Assembly (NCBI GenBank): GCA_937926515.1
Contig: CALAZZ010000154.1
Location: forward strand, 1 to 26,017
DNA length: 26,017 nucleotides
Source of the DNA: an uncultured Bacteroidales bacterium
GTDB taxonomy: Bacteria > Bacteroidota > Bacteroidia > Bacteroidales > F082
Direction: 5' to 3'
Under the pieces are notes generated by a model that was not told the DNA's origin, did not search any database, and worked only from the letters and a program-made list of their open reading frames with translations. Both the position numbers and the translations under genes were made by a program. This document shows, piece by piece, positions 14,164 through 21,979 of this stretch; position 1 is the first letter of the stretch; every line of letters starts with the position of its first letter.

Positions 14164-16779
14164 ATGCGCTCTTCGTTAATAACATTTCTCTTAATATTCT
14201 TAATCACTTTTAAGCAGGCGTCTGGTCAGAGGGATACCTTGTTGTGGATAAGCAACCACCATGAATCAGTCTTTAAAGCCGGCGATAAGCCAGGTAATCG
14301 CAATTCGGACTACATATTATATACCCTGGCCATAGGCAACAGCCAATCATTATCATCGCTTCAGTTTAATGTAGGATTTAAAACCAGGCTGGTTAGCTAT
14401 GAAAGTCCTGGTCCTTATGCCGAAGTAAGTCTTAGCGTTGATGAGTTGATTTTGAGCGGAGATTATCAGTATCGAAGTTTCGATTTTTCCTCCTACTTGC
14501 TTCCCGACAAGGTCATTGGTTACATCACCTCTACGCCAGGATTGCAAATGCACCCGGTCGAGTTTTCATTACAGCATCAAAATTGGCCTTTTCAACTTAC
14601 AATTATAGAAAAGGAAAATTTGCATCATGGCAATCTTCATCTGGAAATAGCAGAATACAGCTATAGTGACGAAGCTGTTCAGAAGTTTACCGATATGGTA
14701 TTGGAGGTAAACAATTACTGGGCATCTATAAATTTGATTGATAGTGTGTTTGCATCCATAAAACAGCATGGTGTTGATGACCGCAAAAACCCTGTCGAAC
14801 TATTCACTTATTGGGATTTATGCCGTAAAGTACATTTGATCACAGGTGAACTGGCAAATAAGTATGCTCATTCGGTTGCCAACGGAAAATTAAAGGAGGT
14901 CCACAATCAATTGGCCCGTATGAAAACCAGATTGAAAACATTGCTCGAAATAGAAATTGAAAAACAAAAAGATACCGCCTCAGAACCGATTGATTTTGTA
15001 AACACCTACCTTGGCATGCTTGCACATCAGCGACAGTTGTCGCTGCGAATTGAATTTCAGGATGCAGATATGTTTTACCAATCAGGCAGATTGATGGCCG
15101 ACTCCCATTTTGCAGCCCTGCTTACGCACTATGATGATAAGTTTCACAACAACAATACTGCTCCTATAATCCTTGACCGCCTCCTTGCTAGCGGAGACTC
15201 CTTGAGAAAACATGATGAGCTTACCCATGCGCTGGATTATTATGAGGATGCATTGCATTTTGCCGGTGCACTTGATCTAGAGATGAATACATCTGAACTA
15301 ACTGGAAGAATTGTGCAAACACAGCAAGGATTGCTTCAGGCTTATTTCAGAATTGCTGCACGTGCGGTTGAATCAGGCAATTTTCAACTTGCAAATGAAT
15401 ATGAGCTCAAAACACTTGAATTTATCAACAGGCATTTCATAGCGTCTGGTATTCAGGTGTCGTACCAGGAGTCATTTGAGAAATTGGCAGAAGCTTATCT
15501 TATCAGGTCCGAAACCTTAATGAGTCAAAATCATATTGAATCAGCTGCGGATATGCTAAATAATATTCAACAACTCACCTTGAGGTTTGATATTGAAGAT
15601 TTATCATCACAGCTGAATGAAAAGCTTACCAGCTTGCATCGCCAGATCTATCTTTTTTATGTGAGGTCAGCTGAAACAAACTACAAAAAACAAGCACTGA
15701 GTGAAGCGGCAAATGAGCTGAGCAACGCCTTACTTTACCGACAGCAACATATAAATTACCTGCAATATGCAAGCGAAGCTGAGGAGTTACAACGGCAAAT
15801 CAGGGAACCGGTTATCAGGCAGGTGATTTACCAGGGCATGCAGGCATTTAACCTGGGACAGCATGATGAGGCGCTGGATAACTTCTTAAAGGCAAGGGAG
15901 GAGGCTAAGCAGCACGAACTAAAGATTGAGTACAGCTTAGATTCGTTAGCTAGCCTGGCTGCAAAACCGATAATCCTGAAATACCTCAAAGGCGCCCATC
16001 TGAAGATATGGGCAAACGATTTTGATGAAGCCTGGGCCATATATAAAAATGCGATGAGTTTAAGGCAAACATTTTCGCTGTCGGCAGACCATGAAATCAA
16101 AGCTGCTTTTGATGACCTTGACCAGCGTTTTATCCAACGGATCTGCCTTAATCATCAACTGAAATACCTGCAATTGATCGACCAGGCCGAAAAGGCCATT
16201 CGGAATAACACATACGAAAAACTTAGGGCGATACTAATTGAAGCCAATAAGCTGGCAAGTGATAACCCAGGGTGTGAGATCGACAGGAGCAAATCCATGA
16301 AATACCTTGAGGATTACCGGCTGCTTTTCAGTTACCTTGATCGTATGGAATCGATATTCATCCTATTACGTGATAAAAACTACGAAGAAGCTGCATCGGA
16401 TTACATCTCCATGGATAATGAGATTGAAACCTATGATTTAGGGCGTTATGAATATGTGCATCAGTCATTCATCCATTTTCTAAGGCAAAATAACGATGCT
16501 GAACTTCGGCTTATGGCGCTGCCAAAATTCATAGAATCAGGAGATGCCCAAAGCGCCTTTGCCGTTCTAAAACTTTTGCAGAAGCAGGGCTATCGCCACA
16601 GCAAACTGAAAGATTATCAAGCGCAAACAGGTCATTTACTGGCTGTATATGACTTTGCTGAAGGGCACAGGACCAAGCCGGAGGACCGTGCTATTGCACA
16701 TACAGGTGAGTCCAAATGGTTCAAACCACTTAGAAAGGCATACATCAATACCATTCAACAATTGCAACATAAACCTTAA
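14164..16779 (+). CDS. Large exported helical-repeat protein of unknown function
   Basis: The frame opens at a TTG (14134), but the ATG at 14164 directly precedes a good signal peptide ('MRSSLITFLLIFLITF...ASGQ'), so that start is used, giving 871 residues. Residues about 25-185 look beta-rich. From about 190 to the end the protein is almost entirely amphipathic helices with TPR-like segments, for example 'ALDYYEDALHFAGAL' and 'QHDEALDNFLKAREEA', forming a likely alpha-solenoid. No catalytic motif, lipobox or membrane anchor was recognised. It is probably periplasmic and may scaffold other proteins. The following pepE-like gene starts 28 bases later on the same strand and may be co-transcribed. 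I do not recognise the family. Confidence 0.85.
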   Translation: MRSSLITFLLIFLITFKQASGQRDTLLWISNHHESVFKAGDKPGNRNSDYILYTLAIGNSQSLSSLQFNVGFKTRLVSYESPGPYAEVSLSVDELILSGDYQYRSFDFSSYLLPDKVIGYITSTPGLQMHPVEFSLQHQNWPFQLTIIEKENLHHGNLHLEIAEYSYSDEAVQKFTDMVLEVNNYWASINLIDSVFASIKQHGVDDRKNPVELFTYWDLCRKVHLITGELANKYAHSVANGKLKEVHNQLARMKTRLKTLLEIEIEKQKDTASEPIDFVNTYLGMLAHQRQLSLRIEFQDADMFYQSGRLMADSHFAALLTHYDDKFHNNNTAPIILDRLLASGDSLRKHDELTHALDYYEDALHFAGALDLEMNTSELTGRIVQTQQGLLQAYFRIAARAVESGNFQLANEYELKTLEFINRHFIASGIQVSYQESFEKLAEAYLIRSETLMSQNHIESAADMLNNIQQLTLRFDIEDLSSQLNEKLTSLHRQIYLFYVRSAETNYKKQALSEAANELSNALLYRQQHINYLQYASEAEELQRQIREPVIRQVIYQGMQAFNLGQHDEALDNFLKAREEAKQHELKIEYSLDSLASLAAKPIILKYLKGAHLKIWANDFDEAWAIYKNAMSLRQTFSLSADHEIKAAFDDLDQRFIQRICLNHQLKYLQLIDQAEKAIRNNTYEKLRAILIEANKLASDNPGCEIDRSKSMKYLEDYRLLFSYLDRMESIFILLRDKNYEEAASDYISMDNEIETYDLGRYEYVHQSFIHFLRQNNDAELRLMALPKFIESGDAQSAFAVLKLLQKQGYRHSKLKDYQAQTGHLLAVYDFAEGHRTKPEDRAIAHTGESKWFKPLRKAYINTIQQLQHKP

Positions 16780-16807
16780 TCAGATTATAACCTTAACAAA
16801 ATGAAGT

Positions 16808-17545
16808 ATGATGAAATTATTATTGATCAGTAATTCGACCAATGCAGGTGAACCTTATTTGGCCTGGCCACAACAGCATATTCAAAAGTTTTGCCTCAAG
16901 CATCAAGTAAAAAAGGTCCTGTTTATTCCTTATGCCGGAGTCAATCTTTCGGATCAGGGGCTGCAGGCATCCTATGACCTTTATGAAGAGCGTGTTGCAA
17001 GGGTTTTTAGCAGCCTGGGCTTGCAACTTGAATCTATCCATCATCATGATGATCCCTTACAGGCAGTTATTGAGGCTGAGTGTGTGGCCACCGGTGGAGG
17101 AAACACCTTTCATCTTGTAGCTGAGCTTCACAGGCTGGGCCTGATGAAAGCCGTCCGTGAAAGCGCAATCTCAGGAATGCCCTATATGGGGTGGAGTGCA
17201 GGATCGAATATTGCATGCCCTTCATTACGTACAACCAACGATATGCCTATAGTTCAACCTGCCAGTTTTGATTGTATGAACCTGGTTCCTTTTCAAATCA
17301 ATCCGCACTACCTGGATGCCAACCCGGAGGGCCATGCTGGTGAAACTCGTGAACAACGTATTGAAGAGTTCCTGGCTGTCAACCGTGAAATTACCGTGGT
17401 CGGACTGCGCGAAGGTGGTTTGCTTGAAGTGGAATCAGATCGTCTGCATCTTAAAGGTGAGAAAAATATGAGACTGTTCAAATATGGTGAGGCACCAATC
17501 GAAATAAATCCGGGGTCAAACATTGATTATCTCTTGATGAAATAG
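16808..17545 (+). CDS. pepE: Peptidase S51 family, dipeptidase E (alpha-aspartyl dipeptidase) type
   Basis: PepE-type enzymes are cytoplasmic serine peptidases that cleave dipeptides with an N-terminal aspartate. The 245-residue protein shows 'CVATGGGNTFHLV' (92-104) for the oxyanion region and nucleophile S130 in 'YMGWSAGSNIACPS', the S51 elbow. 'INPHY' near 164 is also typical of the family. Length is normal and there is no signal peptide. The gene begins ATGATG, so M1 or M2 could be the start. It follows the solenoid gene closely. Together with the exported oligoendopeptidase elsewhere in the window, it would fit a peptide-using lifestyle. Confidence 0.88.
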   Translation: MMKLLLISNSTNAGEPYLAWPQQHIQKFCLKHQVKKVLFIPYAGVNLSDQGLQASYDLYEERVARVFSSLGLQLESIHHHDDPLQAVIEAECVATGGGNTFHLVAELHRLGLMKAVRESAISGMPYMGWSAGSNIACPSLRTTNDMPIVQPASFDCMNLVPFQINPHYLDANPEGHAGETREQRIEEFLAVNREITVVGLREGGLLEVESDRLHLKGEKNMRLFKYGEAPIEINPGSNIDYLLMK

Positions 17546-17597
17546 CAGCAGTACTTTTTGGCTTAAAATTTGATTGAATTCAAGAAAATTTAAAGCC

Positions 17598-18209
17598 ATG
17601 AAAGCACTAATCATAAGTTCACTGATGATTGTTTTGGGGTTTTGTGCTCAAAATTTGTTGGCACAAGAGCAAACTGAAAAATCAGACACAAAAAGTAAAA
17701 GAGAACTACGGCGGGAAATTCGCAAAGCAGAGCAAGAGGCCAGGGAGGTCCAGTTGATGCAGATGCTGCGTGATACGACCTTCGTATTCGAAATCAGCAC
17801 ACTGTATGGATTCCGTGGAGATAGCTACAGACTTAACCCTTTATCAAACTTTTTTGCGGTCATAGGACGAAATGCAAGCATACAATATGCTTTTAACCAA
17901 TTTCCAGGATTTTCGGGCATCGAAGGTATGCACAATACCGGGGAGTTAATTGCCTATGAACTGACAAAGCCCGGTAAAAACAAACCTTTATTGGTTAAAG
18001 GAAGGATCTCACCATACTCATCAGGAAGTATGGTGCTCTTTGAGATATTTGTTCAGAAAAACGGCCGAGCCCTTATGGATATGACAACGGCCTCAGGACG
18101 CAGGATCAAGCTGGAAGGTGATCTGATCATGCCGGCAAACTCCAAAGTATTCAAAACCATGCCGCTAATCAGGCATAAAGATACGGGACCCGTTGTCGAA
18201 AATGATTAA
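17598..18209 (+). CDS. DUF4251-like exported protein
   Basis: A TTG at 17574 opens the frame, but the ATG at 17598 begins a clean signal peptide ('MKALIISSLMIVLGFCAQNLLAQ'), giving 203 residues. A charged, basic helical linker at about 30-52 is followed by a beta-rich domain of about 140 residues. It begins 'FVFEISTLYGFRGDSYRLNPLSNF' and ends 'RIKLEGDLIMP', which fits the Bacteroidota-restricted DUF4251 family by overall pattern. Function is unknown for the family. The gene lies 52 bases after pepE and may share its transcript. Confidence 0.72.
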   Translation: MKALIISSLMIVLGFCAQNLLAQEQTEKSDTKSKRELRREIRKAEQEAREVQLMQMLRDTTFVFEISTLYGFRGDSYRLNPLSNFFAVIGRNASIQYAFNQFPGFSGIEGMHNTGELIAYELTKPGKNKPLLVKGRISPYSSGSMVLFEIFVQKNGRALMDMTTASGRRIKLEGDLIMPANSKVFKTMPLIRHKDTGPVVEND

Positions 18210-18231
18210 TAGCTGCTGATAGCCAATGGAT

Positions 18232-18253
18232 GTATAAACCGTTTAGGTTATAC
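18232..18253. terminator. Hairpin between convergent genes, possible bidirectional terminator
   Basis: GTATAA and CC at 18232-18240 pair with GG and TTATAC at 18246-18253, giving eight base pairs with one bulged A and a five-base loop. It lies between the ends of two convergent genes but lacks a T-run on either side. Confidence 0.35.
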
Positions 18254-18261
18254 GCAAGGGT

Positions 18262-20169
18262 TTATCCGGACAGCTTTATACCTAATTTTTTTATCCGTGA
18301 GCTTAATGTTGTGGGAGGCAACTGCAGAAGTGCTGCAGCGCCTTTGCTTCCGGATACCTGCCAGTTTGAAGCTTTCAGGGCTTTCAAAATATTTTGCTTT
18401 TCCAACTCCAGCATTTCTTTTTCGGTCAATATCCTGCCTGTATCGGGTTGTTCGTCTTGGGTCCGGGGATGCACATCAGGAAATAAGTTGTTGATATTGA
18501 TAAACCCGTCATGGCTGGTGATGACAGCTCGCTCCATGATGTTTTGTAACTCCCTGATATTACCCGGCCAGTGATAAGCCAGTAAGATTTCGTGTAAATC
18601 ATCAATCGGATGCAATTGGAGGCTGTGACGTTTGGCAAACTTATTCAGAAATGCTTCTGCCAATAGCAGGATGTCTTTGCCACGTTCCCTCAATGGAGGA
18701 ACTTCGATGGGGAATACATTCAGTCTGTAATACAAATCCTCCCTGAACGTTCCATTGCGGATCTCTTTCTCCATGTTACGATTTGTAGCAGCAATCACAC
18801 GCACATCCACTTTTGTAGTTTTTGAACTGCCCACATGTTCAAACTCGCCTTCCTGAATTACACGCAGCAACTTAGCCTGCAAAGCCAAAGGCAATTCACC
18901 CACCTCATCCAGAAATAGTGTTCCACCATCGGCAAGTGCAAAGCGGCCAACGCGATCAGTCATGGCTCCCGTAAATGCACCTTTAACATGCCCAAACAAT
19001 TCACTCTCAACAAGCTCGGAAGGCAAAGCAGCACAGTTTAATGTGATATAAGGTTTGTTGTTTCTGCGGCTGGAATCGTGAATAGCCCTGGCAAACAACT
19101 CCTTGCCTGTACCGGTCTCGCCCCTGATCAGGACTGTTGAGTCCGTTGGTGCAACCTGCTTTACTGCCTTCAGGGCTTCCATGATGGCGGGGCTCTCACC
19201 TATAATATGATCGAAGTGATGAGTGTACACTTGCTCGCGCAACATGGAGGTTTCAGCATGCAACCTGTTTATGGTCTCATTAGCCTTCATCTCCTCAGTC
19301 AGATTTTTAAGAAACAGGGCATAGAAATATTGATTGTCGTGTTTGTACCTGGCTATTGATGCCGCAACAGGAAAATGATGTCCCTCCTGATGAATGCATG
19401 CCAGGCGACCGTCAATGGCAATTGATGCCTGCACTTTTGATGCAAGGGATAGTTGTGCCATTGCAGCTTCTATTTTTCGTAAACTTCCACTGTCGAAAAA
19501 ATGATTGAGATGCAAATCCGTCATCTGTTTCAAGGTACCAAAGTTAGCCAATGCAGCCTGGTTGGCCTGCGTGACCATTAACTGTTGATTGAACTCAATA
19601 AGAATTTCATGAGTTCCATTGAACAGCCTGTTTAGTTTGGCTTCATTTTGCAAATGCATTTTTTCATATGCCATCCGCTGCATTTCCGCTGCAGCACGTG
19701 CTGCAAAAATCCTGAAAATGGCAAATGCCTCAGGAAGCTCTTGCATTGGTTTGTTATCCAGCAGTGCTAAGTGACCAAGAACGGTTCCCTTCTCATTACG
19801 CAGGGCAAGCCCCATATAGCTAACTGCACCCAATAATGGAAGGTCGGGATCTTTGGGATAAAGTTTAATGACATTTTCCGGTACATGGCAGATACTCTCA
19901 TTCTCAAGCACCGGTTCGCATGGTGTTCCCGGAACATCATATTCATACTCCTCCACAAAGTGATCATCCAGCCAAAAAGCAAGTGCTCGCAGGCGATTAC
20001 TTTCCCTGAGGTATTCAGTGATCCAAACACCATGGGCTTGAAGTGTTTCCGCAAGATTCTTAACGAGTGATCGGTAAAAAGCCTCCCCCGTGTAAGACGA
20101 GGTTCCTTCCACAATTTTCTTTAAAGCAACGATCGCGGGCAGGGCTTCTTTCTGATTTGTTTTTTGCAT
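18262..20169 (-). CDS. Sigma-54-dependent transcriptional activator (GAF-PAS-AAA+-Fis HTH)
   Basis: The 635-residue activator has four parts. A GAF-like sensor (about 26-165) contains C84 and C94 in the typical 'GTPCEPVLENESICHV' stretch. A PAS-like domain covers about 178-290. The AAA+ module has Walker A 'GETGTGKE' (350-357), the sigma-54 contact loop 'GAFTGA' (397-402) and Walker B 'GTLFLDEV' (416-423). A Fis-type HTH ends the protein ('GAAALLQLPPTTLSSRIKKLGI'). There is no receiver domain, so control is by a ligand, redox state or partner protein rather than a histidine kinase. It is divergent from the OsmC-family gene, and the shared region holds an inverted repeat and a sigma-54 promoter facing OsmC. 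The natural target is therefore its neighbour. Confidence 0.93.
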   Translation of the reverse strand: MQKTNQKEALPAIVALKKIVEGTSSYTGEAFYRSLVKNLAETLQAHGVWITEYLRESNRLRALAFWLDDHFVEEYEYDVPGTPCEPVLENESICHVPENVIKLYPKDPDLPLLGAVSYMGLALRNEKGTVLGHLALLDNKPMQELPEAFAIFRIFAARAAAEMQRMAYEKMHLQNEAKLNRLFNGTHEILIEFNQQLMVTQANQAALANFGTLKQMTDLHLNHFFDSGSLRKIEAAMAQLSLASKVQASIAIDGRLACIHQEGHHFPVAASIARYKHDNQYFYALFLKNLTEEMKANETINRLHAETSMLREQVYTHHFDHIIGESPAIMEALKAVKQVAPTDSTVLIRGETGTGKELFARAIHDSSRRNNKPYITLNCAALPSELVESELFGHVKGAFTGAMTDRVGRFALADGGTLFLDEVGELPLALQAKLLRVIQEGEFEHVGSSKTTKVDVRVIAATNRNMEKEIRNGTFREDLYYRLNVFPIEVPPLRERGKDILLLAEAFLNKFAKRHSLQLHPIDDLHEILLAYHWPGNIRELQNIMERAVITSHDGFININNLFPDVHPRTQDEQPDTGRILTEKEMLELEKQNILKALKASNWQVSGSKGAAALLQLPPTTLSSRIKKLGIKLSG

Positions 20170-20195
20170 AAAATCGTGTTTTTTACGAAATAAAG

Positions 20196-20228
20196 TTACG
20201 ATAATTCGTTAATCACGAAATATCGTAA
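20196..20228. promoter_or_regulatory. Inverted repeat, candidate enhancer site for the sigma-54 activator
   Basis: Arms of 14 bases at 20196-20209 and 20215-20228 are reverse complements with one mismatch, around the spacer TAATC. The left arm is TTACGATAATTCGT. It lies about 44 bases upstream of the -24 element of the OsmC promoter and about 27 from the activator ATG. It could thus serve both activation of OsmC and autoregulation. An extra ACGAAA half-site is at 20185-20190. Confidence 0.7.
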
Positions 20229-20271
20229 ATATAGATTATTTATAACTTATTTATTATCAATGATATAAATT

Positions 20272-20288
20272 TTGGCACGCCGCTTGGC
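20272..20288 (+). promoter_or_regulatory. Sigma-54 (-24/-12) promoter of the OsmC-family gene
   Basis: TTGGCACG at 20272-20279, four bases, then TTGGC at 20284-20288. Compared with the consensus YTGGCACGNNNNTTGCW, only the C after TTG in the -12 element deviates. Transcription should start near 20299, about 32 bases before the ATG. Confidence 0.75.
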
Positions 20289-20330
20289 TTTTTCCTGGCA
20301 TATTGTTTAACCCTTTAAAATTTAAAAATT

Positions 20331-20894
20331 ATGGAAACAATGACAAAAACAATGGTAAACGGATTTCAAATGAAGGAAATCGTTGATACCCTGGATGCGA
20401 TCAGGATGAATCCTGAAATAGCAAAGTTCAAGTTTCGTGCCAGGAACAAGTGGATCAGTGGCGGGCACAATCAAGCTACTGTAAAGGATTTTTATGGCGG
20501 TTGTCAGGAGGACACCTCCAGAATGCAAGCCTGGGTCATGGACAATGGCGAGCCACCAATTCTGCTTGGTGCCAACGAAGGACCAAACCCTGTTGAATAC
20601 CTGCTTTCAGCCCTATCAGGTTGTATGACCACCACCATGGCCTTGCATGCTGCTGCACGTGGAATGGAGGTTGAGAGCATCGAGTCAAGCTTTGAGGGCG
20701 ATCTGGATGTACAGGGCTTCTTAGGTTTGAACGAAAAAGTCAGAAACGGTTATCAGATGATTAAAGTGACCTTTGATATCAAAGGTAAGCTCACACCTGA
20801 GCAAAAACAGGAACTGATGTCTTTTACTAAAATGTCACCTGTTTTTGACGTGGTAACCAATGGAACCATGGTTGAAGTGGGATTGCTTGAATAA
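20331..20894 (+). CDS. OsmC-family protein, sigma-54 controlled
   Basis: The 187-residue protein has an OsmC-like domain over about 40-185. The conserved first cysteine is present as C98 in 'LLSALSGCMTTTMALHAA'. In Ohr and OsmC peroxidases a second cysteine reacts with it; here the corresponding stretch reads 'KMSPVFDVV' with S169, so the standard two-cysteine hydroperoxidase cycle is unlikely. C58 ('YGGCQED') is another cysteine, in an N-terminal part longer than that of ordinary OsmC. It may be a thiol carrier or a one-cysteine peroxidase. Expression is probably driven from the sigma-54 promoter by the adjacent activator, and a strong terminator follows. Confidence 0.85.
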   Translation: METMTKTMVNGFQMKEIVDTLDAIRMNPEIAKFKFRARNKWISGGHNQATVKDFYGGCQEDTSRMQAWVMDNGEPPILLGANEGPNPVEYLLSALSGCMTTTMALHAAARGMEVESIESSFEGDLDVQGFLGLNEKVRNGYQMIKVTFDIKGKLTPEQKQELMSFTKMSPVFDVVTNGTMVEVGLLE

Positions 20895-20920
20895 AATCTC
20901 GAAACTGATCTCAGTCAATT

Positions 20921-20953
20921 ATCCCGGAGCTGATTAGCTACCGGGATTTTTTT
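20921..20953 (+). terminator. Rho-independent terminator after the OsmC-family gene
   Basis: ATCCCGG (20921-20927) pairs with CCGGGAT (20941-20947), and inner AGCT pairs with AGCT around a GATT loop. A run of T follows to 20953. Confidence 0.9.
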
Positions 20954-20964
20954 GTGCTAAGAGC

Positions 20965-20996
20965 AAAAAAAATGCTAACCAGCTAAAGTTAGCATT
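20965..20996 (-). terminator. Rho-independent terminator of the tRNA-Arg transcript
   Basis: A perfect nine-base stem, AATGCTAAC (20971-20979) with GTTAGCATT (20988-20996), has an eight-base loop. The eight A at 20965-20972 are a T-run on the minus strand, just downstream of the tRNA. Confidence 0.85.
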
Positions 20997-21019
20997 TGAT
21001 ATAAACACAAGTATTCACC

Positions 21020-21096
21020 TGGTGATCCCGGCAGGATTCGAACCTGCGACCCGCAGCTTAGAAGGCTGCTGCTCTATCCAACTGAGCTACGAGACC
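21020..21096 (-). tRNA. tRNA-Arg, anticodon TCT
   Basis: Read on the minus strand, a full cloverleaf is visible. The acceptor GGTCTCG pairs with CGGGATC (with G-U pairs). The D arm is GCTC/GAGC and the anticodon arm GCAGC/GCTGC with loop CTTCTAA, giving anticodon TCT. The T arm is GCAGG/CCTGC with loop TTCGAAT. The discriminator is A and CCA is encoded at 21022-21020. Confidence 0.95.
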
Positions 21097-21147
21097 ATAG
21101 CCCATAGAATGGGGCTGCAAAAATACAAAAAATCAATGCCACCTAAC

Positions 21148-21174
21148 AAAAAAAAGGTGGGAAAACCCACCTTT
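21148..21174 (-). terminator. Rho-independent terminator of the RRM gene
   Basis: AAAGGTGGG (21153-21161) pairs perfectly with CCCACCTTT (21166-21174) across an AAAA loop. The A-run at 21148-21155 is the T-tract on the minus strand. It lies 30 bases after the RRM stop codon. Confidence 0.9.
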
Positions 21175-21203
21175 AAATGTATAACCTTATGGTTGATATC
21201 GTT

Positions 21204-21494
21204 TTAGTAACGGTTTCTGTAGCCACCGCCACGATCATTATCTGAATCTTCAGTTTTTGGGCGTGCTTTTTTCACTACGATAGTTCTGCCATCCACTTCT
21301 GATTCGTTCAGTTGGTCAATGGCAGCATTTGCCTGGTTGTCATCCGGCATTTCGACAAAACCATAGCCTTTGGATCGATTGGTTAGTTTGTCCATGATCA
21401 CTTTGGCTGAAGTAACTTCGCCAAATTGTTCGAAAAGTGCCAACAGATCGTCACTGCTGGTCTTAAAATTAAGTTTTGCAACAAAAATGTTCAT
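21204..21494 (-). CDS. Small RNA-binding protein with one RRM domain
   Basis: The 96-residue protein is a single RRM (about 1-78) plus a short acidic and Gly/Arg tail ending 'RGGGYRNRY'. The RNP2 strand is 'IFVAKL' and the RNP1 strand is 'KGYGFVEM', both with the aromatic residues that stack on RNA. Such proteins are frequent in Bacteroidota and cyanobacteria, where they are thought to act as RNA chaperones or post-transcriptional regulators. The gene stands alone, with its own promoter, a leader of about 128 nt and a terminator. The targets are unknown. Confidence 0.93.
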   Translation of the reverse strand: MNIFVAKLNFKTSSDDLLALFEQFGEVTSAKVIMDKLTNRSKGYGFVEMPDDNQANAAIDQLNESEVDGRTIVVKKARPKTEDSDNDRGGGYRNRY

Positions 21495-21627
21495 TTTTTA
21501 TAAAAGATAAATTGTAAATAATGCTCTCCAGAATTCAAGGTAAAAAAATGGGAATCAATAGGGTAAGCTATGGAATTACGAATTAAATTGCCTGTTCTTC
21601 ATGAAGAAGCTTTGAATTAAACCGCCA

Positions 21628-21659
21628 CAAATATAAACATTTTACTACCACCAATGCAA
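21628..21659 (-). promoter_or_regulatory. Promoter of the RRM gene
   Basis: On the minus strand, TTG (21659-21657) is followed after 21 bases by TATATTTG (21635-21628), an exact Bacteroidota -33/-7 arrangement. Transcription should start near 21622, giving a leader of about 128 nt. Confidence 0.6.
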
Positions 21660-21762
21660 TAAATTAAAAATCTTTTTTTCAAGTAATTAGAATGATAATC
21701 TATTTACAATGATCAATCTTTGCCAATTGAGGTGTAACAGTAACAAATTTGGAGGAGGCTGA

Positions 21763-21795
21763 TTGCTATCTGCAATAACTGATTTACTAAATTTG
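21763..21795 (+). promoter_or_regulatory. Candidate promoter of pepF
   Basis: TTG at 21763-21765 and TAAATTTG at 21788-21795 (exact TAnnTTTG) are separated by 22 bases. The leader would be about 180 nt, rather long, so another start nearer the gene is possible. Confidence 0.4.
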
Positions 21796-21979
21796 GATGC
21801 TCTTTTATCGAACTGTTCGAAATTCAACATCAATATGTCCAATAACGGTCATTCTTCATTGGGTTAGCGAATACCTCATTGGGATTGAATGGCTTATTCT
21901 CACATATTCAATAAAGAAGATAATCTGGTTCGATTGTTGGAAGCATGCTGTTATTCATTAACATTTATACATTAAAAAT

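Larger units (their letters stand above)
21495..21979. other. Divergent intergenic region between RRM gene and pepF
   Basis: No gene is seen in these 485 bases. It holds the candidate promoters of both neighbours and the long leader of the RRM gene. That leader contains the 14-base perfect palindrome TTCTTCATGAAGAA at 21595-21608. The rest is AT-rich without clear structure. Confidence 0.6.

Noticed and set aside
18230..18574. 114-residue open frame on the plus strand
   Set aside because: It lies mostly antisense to the 3' end of the sigma-54 activator, with no recognisable domain.
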